From NCBI RefSeq assembly GCF_009856625.1, contig NZ_CP047241.1:1116001-1180000 (forward strand): DNA of 64,000 nucleotides. The letters run 5' to 3'. Of the stretch, positions 36,693 to 44,346 are shown piece after piece. The position numbers and the translations under genes were made by a program. Position 1 is the stretch's first letter. Each line of letters begins with the position of its first letter. Source of the DNA: Aquitalea denitrificans (lineage in GTDB: Bacteria > Pseudomonadota > Gammaproteobacteria > Burkholderiales > Chromobacteriaceae). A model generated the notes under the pieces. That model did no database searches and had not been told where the DNA came from. It saw only the letters and a program-made list of their open reading frames with translations.

Positions 36693-37514
36693 TCAAATCA
36701 CTGCCCAAAGCGCCAGCATCACGCCGATGATCAGCACACCCATCAAAATCTGCGAGGTATTGCGCTCCTTTTGCAGGGCCGATTTCATGCTGCTGTGAGC
36801 CGACTCCAGTAGCGCCACCTTTTCTTCCAGCGCCAGGCGAGACTCATCTTGCATTGCCAGTGATTGCAACATGGCTTCGCCGCCTACTTCCTGAATATGC
36901 TCCTTGTCCCATACGCCCAGCAGGCGGCTGATCTTGTCCTTGAAATACAAGCCGGTACGCTGTGCAGCATCCTGCCAGTCAAACTGGAAACCCTGGCTGG
37001 CGTAAAAGGCATTGCGGCGCAGTTTCTCTTCTTCGCTGGCATTGCCGGTAATGGCAATCATCCCCGGACTGATGGCGTAGTCGGGATAAATACCCTTGAC
37101 CCAGGCAATGGTCTGGGCAAACAGAAAGGTATCCAGCCCTTGTCCGGCAAAGGCTTCGGTGCAGTTCACGCCATTTTTGGGGCCGAAGGTGACCGAGTGA
37201 CTGGGGTGATCCACACGTACCCAGGCGCAGTTATAAGTGGTATGAAAGCGTGCATCATCATTGGCGTAATGTTGCCATTGATTGCCTTCTATCCTGGCAA
37301 AACCACGAAACTGCAGGCGGAAGAAATCTGATTGACCTGTCATGGCGCGGCTGCGGTGCAGGATGCCATAAATGGGCGCCGCGCTGGCACTGAGCGTCAA
37401 CACCGTTTCCCCCAGCGGCATGGCCATGGTAGCGAGGGTGTTCTCGTTTTCCGGTGTGCGCAGTTCCGCTTCTGGCGGTGACGCGGGTTTATTGGTGTTG
37501 GCTGGCGTATTCAT
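36693..37514 (-). CDS. Membrane-anchored protein with GNAT-like domain (unknown function)
   Basis: A 273-residue protein I cannot assign to a named family. Residues about 124-180 (GQGLDTFLFAQTIAW then EEEKLRRNAFYASQGFQFDW) look like the acetyl-CoA-binding part and last strand of a GNAT N-acetyltransferase. A predicted coiled coil follows (about 215-250) and a single C-terminal membrane helix (256-272), a tail-anchor layout with the enzyme-like part in the cytoplasm. The N-terminal 30 residues are Pro/Asn/Glu-rich. Divergent from the candidate sigma-54 small RNA unit. Acetylation activity is a guess from pattern alone. Confidence 0.7.
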   Translation of the reverse strand: MNTPANTNKPASPPEAELRTPENENTLATMAMPLGETVLTLSASAAPIYGILHRSRAMTGQSDFFRLQFRGFARIEGNQWQHYANDDARFHTTYNCAWVRVDHPSHSVTFGPKNGVNCTEAFAGQGLDTFLFAQTIAWVKGIYPDYAISPGMIAITGNASEEEKLRRNAFYASQGFQFDWQDAAQRTGLYFKDKISRLLGVWDKEHIQEVGGEAMLQSLAMQDESRLALEEKVALLESAHSSMKSALQKERNTSQILMGVLIIGVMLALWAVI

Positions 37515-37644
37515 GCGCTAATCATAGCGTACTCATGCTGCAGCGTTGTGCAGGAAATCCTGAAATCAGTGCATGGCAGGCTTGTTGTTGGTGCGATGCA
37601 GCAAAAAATGTCGGTTTTTCCCGACGCCATGCCGGTAAAAAAGC

Positions 37645-37660
37645 TGGCACGGTGTTTGCA
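37645..37660 (+). promoter_or_regulatory. Sigma-54 (-24/-12) promoter
   Basis: TGGCACG-N4-TTGCA, an exact match to the RpoN consensus with the invariant GG and GC ten bases apart. Transcription should start near 37671. No ORF with a ribosome site follows; a terminator lies about 105 bases on. Sigma-54 promoters need an upstream enhancer-bound activator; none could be named. Confidence 0.85.
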
Positions 37661-37670
37661 TATAGGTAGG

Positions 37671-37777
37671 GGCATACCCGGTGGCGCCGGGTTTGCGAGT
37701 GAGTCTGTCCCGTTGCAATCTGCGGCTTTAATCGTGCATCAAGCCAGGCCTGGGCAATTTGCCCAGGCCCTTTTTTT
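37671..37777 (+). ncRNA. Candidate sigma-54-dependent small RNA
   Basis: A unit of about 107 nt bounded by the sigma-54 promoter and a strong intrinsic terminator. Predicted RNA: 5' hairpin of 6 bp (37676-37681 with 37687-37692, 5-nt loop), an unstructured central stretch of about 50 nt that could pair with target mRNAs, and the terminator stem with T-run, a usual Hfq-binding end. No credible start codon with ribosome site and no conserved-looking protein is seen. It contains no AANAANAA-type motifs like those of CrcZ, so if real it is probably not a Crc-sequestering RNA; an NtrC-dependent RNA like NrsZ is one model. Not matched to a known family. Confidence 0.65.
37747..37777 (+). terminator. 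Intrinsic terminator of candidate small RNA
   Basis: Perfect 9-bp stem GGCCTGGGC / GCCCAGGCC, loop AATTT, followed by C and seven T residues. No protein gene precedes it on this strand. Confidence 0.9.
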
Positions 37778-37904
37778 GTTCACGCTGCGGTGGGGCAGGG
37801 GCTGACTTCCTGTTCTGTTCTGATTCCCTGTTTCCCTGTCCGACCAATTCCCACTTCTGCACAGTTTGTATTCGCAGATGCGGAGGATGATTTTCCAGCC
37901 GAGT

Positions 37905-38037
37905 CCGCCCGGCGCTAGGCGCGCCTGAACTCGCGATTTGCTAAGGTCAAATCGCACAAACATTGCAGGCGCTTAACACCTCGCTCCGACCACCCGTCGG
38001 CATGCTTGACGGGGCCCGTTAGTGCATTGGTGCGGTG
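37905..38037. repeat. Left copy of a ~130-bp inverted repeat
   Basis: Matches the reverse complement of 39634-39764 over about 130 bp at roughly 80-85% identity by eye, with blocks such as GCGCGCCTGAACTCGC and CACCCGTCGGCATGCTTGA identical. The pair flanks the AT-richer outer-membrane protein gene. No transposase is present, and no integrase sites were recognised. Confidence 0.8.
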
Positions 38038-38667
38038 CTAGCGGTAGCGAAACACGGTGTGGATGGAGTACTGATGCAGGCTAAGAATATGTTAATGCCA
38101 TCGTGCTAACATGGCTGGTGTCGGCCAGGAGTGGCCGATCTCTTTTTCTTAAATCCGGACACTTGAGGCGCTGCTCCGGTTTGAAAGCTGCCTGATGGCC
38201 AATATCGACATATCGACAAAAGCCGCCGCTGGCACTAGTTCAGTTGATTGGCGGGTGTTGTTCGCGTAGCCGCCATTGAAGCGACATGCAACCTGAAGGT
38301 CTCTTTGTTTTTCCGGCGGATGCGAAATCCTCAGCTTGTTGCGTTCGCTCAATCCGGTGGCAGTTATTCTGAGTCGTGGAGCTACTACTCTTATGATGAT
38401 TACCCTTGATCTCTATGACTTAAAATCGACCTTGACAGGTTTTCGATGCAGAGTATCAGCGCATGGGTTGACGTACAAAAGCCACCGTTTTGCTAACATT
38501 CATCAGGCAAATATAGAGAGATCCGAGTCTGATTTTTTCATCACCGGTTTTCATGGCGGTGCGACTTTATGTGGGCTTGAGTTGTTGCCACCGGTCATGT
38601 TAGCGTGTGGTTTCGTTTTCCGTGCAAACCAGCCAGCTTAAATTATTTAGTCCATATTTGGGATCCC
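38038..38667. other. Intergenic region before the outer-membrane protein gene
   Basis: About 630 bp without a credible gene. It holds a terminator-like hairpin at 38121-38150 and is richer in AT toward 38380-38660 than the window average. The small reading frames here have no ribosome site or domain-like sequence. The start of the OMP transcript must lie in the second half, but no clear promoter was seen. Confidence 0.5.
38121..38150 (+). terminator. Orphan intrinsic terminator
   Basis: Perfect 7-bp stem TCGGCCA / TGGCCGA with GGAG tetraloop, then TCTCTTTTTCTT. No gene on the plus strand ends before it, so it may end an unrecognised RNA or be left over from a lost gene. Confidence 0.7.
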
Positions 38668-39426
38668 ATGAAATTTTCGATTATCGGATTTCGGTCCGCG
38701 TGTGCCGTTTCCATGCTATTTGCCGCGAATATCTCAAACGCGGAAAGCCAGAGTTTTGATGGTAATTATGTTGGCGTATCGCTTGGATACAGCCAGTTAT
38801 CCGTGCACGAGGGTATGGCTACGTGGTCGCAAGCCGGATCGATAGACTACATCGGCAGCGGAGGACGAGATTCCCATTCGAATGCCGCTATCGGTGGCCT
38901 TAACGTGGGCCGTAACTGGCAGTTCGAGAATTTCGTTATCGGAGCGGAGCTTGGCGGCAGCTTATTGGATGGCAAAGCTAACGGCACCCTCCTCTCCTAT
39001 GACTCAACACTCGGAAGTCCATCAAATCACGTCGCCTCAAGCACAAAGCTCAAGTCGTTCGTAAACGTCAAAGCAAAGTTGGGATACGTCATCGACAGTC
39101 AAACGATGATTTATGGGATGGCAGGAATCGCCTCCGGACGGGTCTCCAGAACAGCAACTGGTTTAACGGGTACAACAGGCGATGTATTTTTAGACGCCGG
39201 TGTAAGCAGCACCAATACCAAAACCATGATTGGATATACATACGGAATTGGTATCGAGAAAATATGCTCGAAACAATTTTCCTTGAAATTCGAGCTTAAC
39301 TATATTGACCTTGGGAGCAAGGATTTTTCGTATGGCGGGACGACCTTTCTTGTCCCCTCCAGAATGAGCCAGTCTGTCAAGGTCACTAACTCCACCGCTT
39401 CTTTTATTTTGGCTTATAAATTTTAA
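38668..39426 (+). CDS. Outer-membrane beta-barrel protein (opacity/Omp25-like)
   Basis: A 252-residue protein with a signal peptide (about 1-25, ending NISNA) and a beta-barrel made of alternating polar/hydrophobic strands, ending in SFILAYKF, the terminal-Phe signal for outer-membrane insertion. Features such as FDGNYVGVSLGYS at the N-terminus, GGLNVGRNWQFENFVIGAELGGS and KAKLGYVIDSQTMIYGMAGIA are typical of small porin/adhesin barrels of the Omp25/31 or OprF-OmpA N-domain type. AT-richer with different codon use from its neighbours and flanked by inverted repeats: likely acquired. Role (adhesin, porin, immune-related) unknown. Confidence 0.85.
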   Translation: MKFSIIGFRSACAVSMLFAANISNAESQSFDGNYVGVSLGYSQLSVHEGMATWSQAGSIDYIGSGGRDSHSNAAIGGLNVGRNWQFENFVIGAELGGSLLDGKANGTLLSYDSTLGSPSNHVASSTKLKSFVNVKAKLGYVIDSQTMIYGMAGIASGRVSRTATGLTGTTGDVFLDAGVSSTNTKTMIGYTYGIGIEKICSKQFSLKFELNYIDLGSKDFSYGGTTFLVPSRMSQSVKVTNSTASFILAYKF

Positions 39427-39633
39427 TTTCGACGAATTCGGTTATCTCATGGCAGAACGGCGGCTAGCTGATAGAGAGCGGTCAGAATCAGCCCAAAGGC
39501 TGACCGTCGGCTTTGGCCGAATTACTGTAGTTCAATGAATACGTCTAGAATGACGGCTTCGGGTCGAAAGCAGAAGTTCTACTGTTAGTGGTTTTGATTC
39601 GGCACACGAAGCCACCCACATCGCCTGATTCCC

Positions 39634-39764
39634 CACCGCACCAACGCGCCCATGGGCCCCATCAAGCATGCCGACGGGTGGCCGGGGCGAGGTGTTAAGG
39701 CCTGCCTGTCTGAGCGATTTGACGTTAGCAAATTGCGAGTTCAGGCGCGCCTCGCACCGGGCGG
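39634..39764. repeat. Right copy of the ~130-bp inverted repeat
   Basis: Reverse-complement partner of 37905-38037; together they bracket about 1.6 kb including the outer-membrane protein gene. The central 45 bp are the least alike part. Beyond both ends the sequences diverge. Confidence 0.8.
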
Positions 39765-39814
39765 GACCTGCCGGGCAGCCGCAGGCCATGCTTGCCGGGG
39801 TGGCCTTGGAGATG

Positions 39815-39844
39815 AAATAGGGCTTGGCCAGGCAAGCCCTATTT
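39815..39844. repeat. Perfect 12-bp hairpin
   Basis: AAATAGGGCTTG and CAAGCCCTATTT around a 6-base loop. No T-run follows, so it is terminator-like only. It lies 50 bp beyond the right inverted repeat. Confidence 0.7.
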
Positions 39845-40269
39845 CCCGTCCGCCGCGCGGAAGCGGCAATGCAAAACACTATCCGCGTGAGCGGAGGCAA
39901 AACCTGATGATTTCCGCCACTTAAACAGGTTGTATCTACTCGCACCGTGGCGGAACGCCCCAGTAAATTCCGGAGCTTCCGCCCTATGGGCTGGATCCTT
40001 GTCAAAGCCATGCGCGGTGAAGATTTTTCCTGCAATGCGCTGGCATGTACCCTCAGGTGTTACGGGGAAATCCTAAATGCTGACATACCTGCACATCTTG
40101 CCAGTGCTTACAGGGGTCTTTACTCTTGTCGGCCCAAGTTACGGGTCCTAGCCTTGCCAAGCTGTGTTAATCCACATGGTCGGGTCTGGCGATCCGTTTA
40201 CGGCTTGGACAGGCAAAATAATTAATAAGCCTGTTTGCACACCTGCACGCATTGATGTTTCTATGGCGG

Positions 40270-40391
40270 GCCAGGTGGGGAGACCTTCGGGTCTGCCGGG
40301 TCCAAGTAACCGGTTCGCCAGCCCCGCTTTGGCCTGCCACCCGCCTGGCGACGAGTTGGCAGCTAACCGTTCAACTTGGAGTCTGTTTATG
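40270..40391 (+). promoter_or_regulatory. Highly structured leader RNA of the BRO-N gene
   Basis: The 120 bases before the gene can fold extensively: a UUCG tetraloop stem (AGACC 40281-40285 with GGTCT 40290-40294) and a 7-bp helix between 40301-40307 and 40374-40380 that would pair the Shine-Dalgarno GGAG region (40378-40381), plus GGTT/AACC and GCCA/TGGC pairs within it. Such pairing could hide the ribosome site. A possible outer helix joins 40270-40282 with about 40338-40350, competing with it. Fold made by eye. Confidence 0.45.
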
Positions 40392-41057
40392 GGCAAGCGT
40401 CATTCATTATCTTCTGTTAGTCCTCCTCGCAAGTTTACTTTTCATCGCAAGCAGCTCCGTGTCTTCCCGCTCGAACAAGGCCCGCGCTTTGTCGCGGCGG
40501 ATATCGCCAAACTGCTGAAATACCGGGATGAAACCGCCCTGCAAACCGCGCTGGGCAAAAAGGCCGGTTGCCTGCTGACGCCCGCCAGCGGCCCGGCCCT
40601 GCTCACCCTGAGCGAAACAGAGCTGCGCGATGTCCTGTGCGCCTGCGGCAAGCCACAGGCAAGACAACTGCAACACTGGCTGGACGATACCTTGCTACCG
40701 GTCTTGCGCAAGGAGACAGGGCCAGACCACGACAAGCTGCAACTGGCCTATGCACTGGCTGATGAAGCCGCGCGGCAGGTGGGGCTGGCGGTATGGGAGT
40801 CGGTATTGGCGGGGGAGGCGGACTGGCAGCAGTCGCGCTGGCTGATTTCCCTGCACTATCAGGCCGAGCAGGGGCAGCGGCGGCCATCCGGCAAAACGGT
40901 GGCCTTGCAGGCCGAGGTGAATACGCTGGCGGCTTTGGCTGAGCGTGTGGCGGCGGGTGGGGCGCTGCCGGTCAGCACGCGCGAGCTGATCAAACTGGCG
41001 GCAGCCTGTCATCTGCGCCTGGCCGAGCGCATGCAAAAACAGGCGCTGCGGGCTTAG
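40389..41057 (+). CDS. BRO-N domain protein (phage antirepressor-like)
   Basis: A 222-residue protein. Residues about 14-105 fit the BRO-N/Bro-type DNA-binding domain (TFHRKQLRVFPLEQGPRFVA, then AADIAKLLKYRD, TLSETELRDVL and a closing QHWLDDTLLPVLRK), found in phage antirepressors. The C-terminal half is a separate, Ala/Gln-rich helical region of unknown fold (about 110-222). ATG 40389 has GGAG seven bases before; the frame is open 225 bp further up, but that stretch is the structured leader. No phage genes are nearby. Its stop overlaps the stop of the convergent DUF1501 gene by 4 bp. Host function unknown. Confidence 0.78.
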   Translation: MGKRHSLSSVSPPRKFTFHRKQLRVFPLEQGPRFVAADIAKLLKYRDETALQTALGKKAGCLLTPASGPALLTLSETELRDVLCACGKPQARQLQHWLDDTLLPVLRKETGPDHDKLQLAYALADEAARQVGLAVWESVLAGEADWQQSRWLISLHYQAEQGQRRPSGKTVALQAEVNTLAALAERVAAGGALPVSTRELIKLAAACHLRLAERMQKQALRA

Positions 41058-42241
41058 GCGCGCAAGACGGGCAGCCGGCCAAAGCGCTGGCCGAACAGGC
41101 TGGTGGCGTCTTTCCCCCACCAGTCTTGCACCACGGTGCTGTACAGCTGGCGGAAGTCGATGGCGTAGGGCAGGTTGCCATCGGTCAGCCCGGCCAGCGG
41201 GGCGGTCTGGCCGTACAGGCCGCCCTTGACGCGTCCGCCCAGCAGAAAGTGGTTGTTGGCGGTGCCGTGGTCGGTGCCGCGATTGCCGTTTTCGCGCGGG
41301 CGGCGGCCAAATTCGGCATAACTCAATACCAGGGTGTCGTCCCAGCGGCCTTGGGCCTGCATGCGGGTTTTGAGCAGGGCAAGTCCGTCGGCCAGTTCGC
41401 CCAGCAGGCGGGCCTGGGTGGGCTGCTGGTTGCCGTGGGTGTCAAAGCCGGTAAGGGTGATGCGCGCCACGGCAATGCGGGTGCCGTTTTGCAGAATGTC
41501 GGCCAGGGTGTTGATGGCCTGGGCAAAGCCGCCTGCGGCCTTGGGAGGTGCGGTGGGAGCGTCGGCCGGGTTGGCCGGTGGTTTCATGGGCGCTTGTTGC
41601 AGGGCGCTGGCGGCGGTGCGGATGTCGCCTTCCACTTTCAGGATGTGGGACAGCGCGCTGCTGTGGGCACCGGCTTGCTGGTCCGCCGCCAGCTTGGCCT
41701 GACGGGCAAAGTCTTGCGGATTGCTCAGCACCACGGCGCGGGCGCCGCCATCCAGCGGCCCCAGATTCTGGCTGGACAGCACCACGCCATCGGCAGCAAA
41801 ACCGGGCGGGGTGGGCTGGCTGCGAAACAGCCGGGTGAGCCAGCCTTCGCCCAGATACTGATTGCTGGCCGAGGCGGTTTCCCAGATTTCAATGGAACGG
41901 AAGTGGGACAGATTGGGCTCCGGGTAGCCTACGCCTTGCAGCACGGCCACTTCCTGGTTTTGCCACAGCGGCAGCAGGCTTTGCATGGCCGGGTGCAGGC
42001 CCACTTGTTCGCTCAGTTGCAGTACTTGCGGGCGGGCAATGCCGATGCTGGGGCGCAGGCGGTAATAGTCGTCGCTGCTGTAGGGGATGACGGTGTTCAG
42101 CCCGTCATTGCCGCCCTTGAGTTCCACCAGTACCAGCAGGCGCTGGTAGCCGGCCGGGGCCAGTGCATAGCTGAGATTGGGCAGTACCGATACCAGCAGG
42201 CCGGCACCCATGGCTTTGAGAAATTCGCGGCGTTGAAACAT
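41054..42241 (-). CDS. DUF1501 protein with Tat signal
   Basis: A 395-residue exported protein of the DUF1501 family (sulfatase/alkaline-phosphatase-like fold, function unknown). The N-terminus QRREFLKAMGAGLLVSVLP is a twin-arginine signal, so the folded protein is exported. Family segments include LVLVELKGGNDGLNTVIP (about 35-52), NLSHFRSIEIWET, ITLTGFDTHGNQ and the NRGTDHGTANNHFLLGG stretch near 320. It follows the DUF1800 gene after 21 bp; these two families are regularly found side by side and probably work together. Confidence 0.9.
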   Translation of the reverse strand: MFQRREFLKAMGAGLLVSVLPNLSYALAPAGYQRLLVLVELKGGNDGLNTVIPYSSDDYYRLRPSIGIARPQVLQLSEQVGLHPAMQSLLPLWQNQEVAVLQGVGYPEPNLSHFRSIEIWETASASNQYLGEGWLTRLFRSQPTPPGFAADGVVLSSQNLGPLDGGARAVVLSNPQDFARQAKLAADQQAGAHSSALSHILKVEGDIRTAASALQQAPMKPPANPADAPTAPPKAAGGFAQAINTLADILQNGTRIAVARITLTGFDTHGNQQPTQARLLGELADGLALLKTRMQAQGRWDDTLVLSYAEFGRRPRENGNRGTDHGTANNHFLLGGRVKGGLYGQTAPLAGLTDGNLPYAIDFRQLYSTVVQDWWGKDATSLFGQRFGRLPVLRA

Positions 42242-42262
42242 GGCGGTTTCCTTGTGATCGGT

Positions 42263-43705
42263 TCAGTGCACTTGATAGGCCGGGTCCAGCAGCAGCGGGG
42301 CAATGGCTTGTGCGCCATTCATGTCGGCGGGCAAGGGCTGGGCCGGGGGCACCGCCAGCAGCAGGCGCGTGGCATCGGCGGCAGTGTTGACATGGTAGAT
42401 GGCGGCCCATTCGTCCGGTTGCAGCTTGATGGGGCGCAGACCGGCCTGCACCAGGCGGCGGATGCGCGCTTCGCGGCCACGTTGCTCGTCCATCTGGCCA
42501 TCGGCGCTGACAAAGCTGTTGCGGATGGGGGCGGCGTCGTGGCTCAGGCGGTCGAGAAACTGTTTGCGGGTGAGCAGGGTGGTGCTGTTGATCCAGGCAT
42601 CGCCACCGGGCCAGCCCTTGACATTGGGCGGGTTGAACACGTCCTGCCCCAGTTGGCGGTTGAGTCCGGCCAGCGCGCGCCAGTCCGGCGGGGTGAGGTC
42701 GAAGGTCACCAGCGTGCCCACGGTCAGCTCCACTGGCGATTTCACCAGCTGGCCCTGGCTGTTCCAGAAGGCCGGGGTGAGCAGCATGGCGCGCAGCAGC
42801 GGGCGGATTTCATAATTGTCGCGGTAAAACAGCGCGGACAGGCGCTGGATGTCGGCCTCGTTCGGTGTGGGGGAGACCAGGTATTTCCATAGCTTGAGGG
42901 TGACAAAGCGGGCGGTTTGCGGCTTGCGCAGCAGCATGTCCAGCACGTCGTCGCCATCGAAATTGCCCTGCTGGCCAAAGATGGTCTTGTCGCCGTTGTC
43001 ATGCAGGTTCGGTCGGTAGATGAATTGGAAATCCTTGTCCAGCGACCAGCCGGTAAAGGCGCGGGCGGCTTCGCGGATGTCCTGTTCGCTGTAATGGCCT
43101 TCGCCCAGGGTGAACAGCTCCATCACCTCGCGGGCAAAGTTTTCATTGGGCTGGCCCTTGCGGTTATTCACCGTGTCCAGGTAGCGCATCATGGCCGGGT
43201 CGCGGGCGATGGCATGTAATAGCTGGCCGAAATTGCCCAGCGCCTGCTTGCGCAGCAAAACATTCTGTTGATACATCAGCTGCGGCACGCCCACTTTATC
43301 CAGGCCGGAAACAAAATGGTTGTGCCAGAACAGGGTCATCTTTTCGGTCAGCGGGCTGGGGCTGATGCGCATTTCCTCCAACCACCAGCCGCGCAATTCC
43401 TGCGCATGTTCGTTGCGCTCTTTTTGCAGGGCTTTCTTTTCGTCTTCGCTCAGATTGGGTTTGCCCGGTCGTTCAAACGGTTCGTTGACCCAGGCGGGCG
43501 GGGCGGTGAGGGCGCTGTAGCTGAGGTAATCGAGCAGCCGGTCCACCGCCTGCTGGCGGCTGAGCGGTGCATACAGGGCGATCTGGGCCGGATTGGCCCC
43601 AAAGCCGGTGCGGGACAGCAGGTGACGTGCGCCTTCCACACCGATGCCGGCCCAGGCCTGTAACGGTAGCAAAGCAAGCAGAAGCAGACGGATGGCAGTG
43701 TTCAC
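42263..43705 (-). CDS. DUF1800 domain secreted protein
   Basis: A 480-residue protein of the DUF1800 family (function unknown). GTG start at 43705 is chosen because GAGG precedes it by six bases and the product then opens directly with a signal peptide (VNTAIRLLLLALLPLQAWA); longer forms add an unlikely tail. Family motifs: ARHLLSRTGFGANP near the mature N-terminus, EKMTLFWHNHFVSGLDKV, NENFAREVMELFTLGEGHYSEQD in form and a VKGWPGGDAWINS region. Upstream partner of the DUF1501 protein. Confidence 0.88.
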   Translation of the reverse strand: MNTAIRLLLLALLPLQAWAGIGVEGARHLLSRTGFGANPAQIALYAPLSRQQAVDRLLDYLSYSALTAPPAWVNEPFERPGKPNLSEDEKKALQKERNEHAQELRGWWLEEMRISPSPLTEKMTLFWHNHFVSGLDKVGVPQLMYQQNVLLRKQALGNFGQLLHAIARDPAMMRYLDTVNNRKGQPNENFAREVMELFTLGEGHYSEQDIREAARAFTGWSLDKDFQFIYRPNLHDNGDKTIFGQQGNFDGDDVLDMLLRKPQTARFVTLKLWKYLVSPTPNEADIQRLSALFYRDNYEIRPLLRAMLLTPAFWNSQGQLVKSPVELTVGTLVTFDLTPPDWRALAGLNRQLGQDVFNPPNVKGWPGGDAWINSTTLLTRKQFLDRLSHDAAPIRNSFVSADGQMDEQRGREARIRRLVQAGLRPIKLQPDEWAAIYHVNTAADATRLLLAVPPAQPLPADMNGAQAIAPLLLDPAYQVH

Positions 43706-43816
43706 GAATGGCCTCGCAGCAAAGACCGGCCCGCAACACGGGCAGGCAGAGGGCTGCTGCCGCGTTGCGGGGAGCGGTAGGATAGTGCCGGCAGTTAGCC
43801 GGCTCACGGCTGGATT

Positions 43817-44152
43817 TTACTTGCCGATTTCCTTGCTGACGGTGTTTTCTTCCCGGTTCAGGGTTTTTTGTTCCTGCTTGCTGATATGACCGTGGTTCTT
43901 GCGGGCATCGGCACGTTCCTGCTGGCGGATGGCGCGGTCTTGCTGGTGCAGTTCACGGGCTTTCTGCTTGCCGATTTCACCTTCCTTGCGTTCCTGGTGA
44001 ATGCGCTTGTCCTGATTGGCCAGACGGTGGTTCACTTCAGCGCGGCGCGGGTGCTGTTTTTGCCATTCGGTTTCTGCCGAGGCGCTGGCGGACAAGGTGG
44101 CAAAGGTGACGGCGGACAGGCTGATCAGCATGATGCGGGTGGTCAGTTTCAT
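43817..44152 (-). CDS. Small periplasmic helical repeat protein (unknown function)
   Basis: A 111-residue secreted protein: signal peptide (1-26, ending SASASA), then a very hydrophilic, wholly helical mature region rich in Lys, Arg, Gln and Glu. It has an internal repeat of about 30 residues: N-x-R-L-x-x-Q-x-x-R-I then K-x-G-x-I-x-K-x-x-A-x-x-L, repeated as QQDRAIRQQER then KNHGHISKQEQKTLN. GGGAG lies seven bases before ATG 44152; a longer frame upstream lacks sense. Similar small secreted proteins occur in betaproteobacteria, but I know no tested function; metal or stress binding would be a guess. Confidence 0.75.
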   Translation of the reverse strand: MKLTTRIMLISLSAVTFATLSASASAETEWQKQHPRRAEVNHRLANQDKRIHQERKEGEIGKQKARELHQQDRAIRQQERADARKNHGHISKQEQKTLNREENTVSKEIGK

Positions 44153-44346
44153 GGTGGTGCTCCCTGGGTTATCTGTAGTTGCTGCGGTTGAACAAGCGTG
44201 CTGTTGTTGTGAATTCATCATGGTGGGAAAGTGTGTACAATCCATTGTTTGTTGGCGGCAGGGTGTTAATTTCCGTGAAAAATCGGTAACGCTTTGTAAG
44301 CGAAGGACCAGCAAACATGTCGGCGTGCGCCACTACGGGCCACGCC

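Larger units (their letters stand above)
39427..40388. other. Long non-coding region with repeat, hairpin and leader
   Basis: Contains, in order: a stem made of AAAG/CTTT-flanked complementary tracts near 39480-39520, the right inverted repeat, a perfect 12-bp hairpin, an unremarkable stretch at 39850-40260 and the structured leader of the BRO-N gene. Small reading frames exist on both strands (for example 39532-40035 minus), but they read through the repeats and show no domain. No convincing protein gene is seen. Confidence 0.5.

Noticed and set aside
37739..37963. Minus-strand frame over the small-RNA terminator and left repeat
   Set aside because: Same low-complexity translation as the right repeat; crosses a strong terminator.
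37905..39764. Integron gene cassette with attC sites
   Set aside because: The two repeats are inverted, not direct, and the conserved attC core boxes (RYYYAAC / GTTRRRY) were not found at the expected places; no integrase.
39532..40035. Minus-strand frame of 167 codons
   Set aside because: Runs through the right inverted repeat and the 12-bp hairpin; no ribosome site and no domain, so it appears to be a translation of repeat DNA.
39947..40225. Plus-strand frame of 92 codons
   Set aside because: No ribosome site, mixed composition and no family resemblance.
37905..41057. Prophage or insertion sequence
   Set aside because: Only the BRO-N gene hints at phage; no transposase, integrase, capsid or target-site duplication seen.
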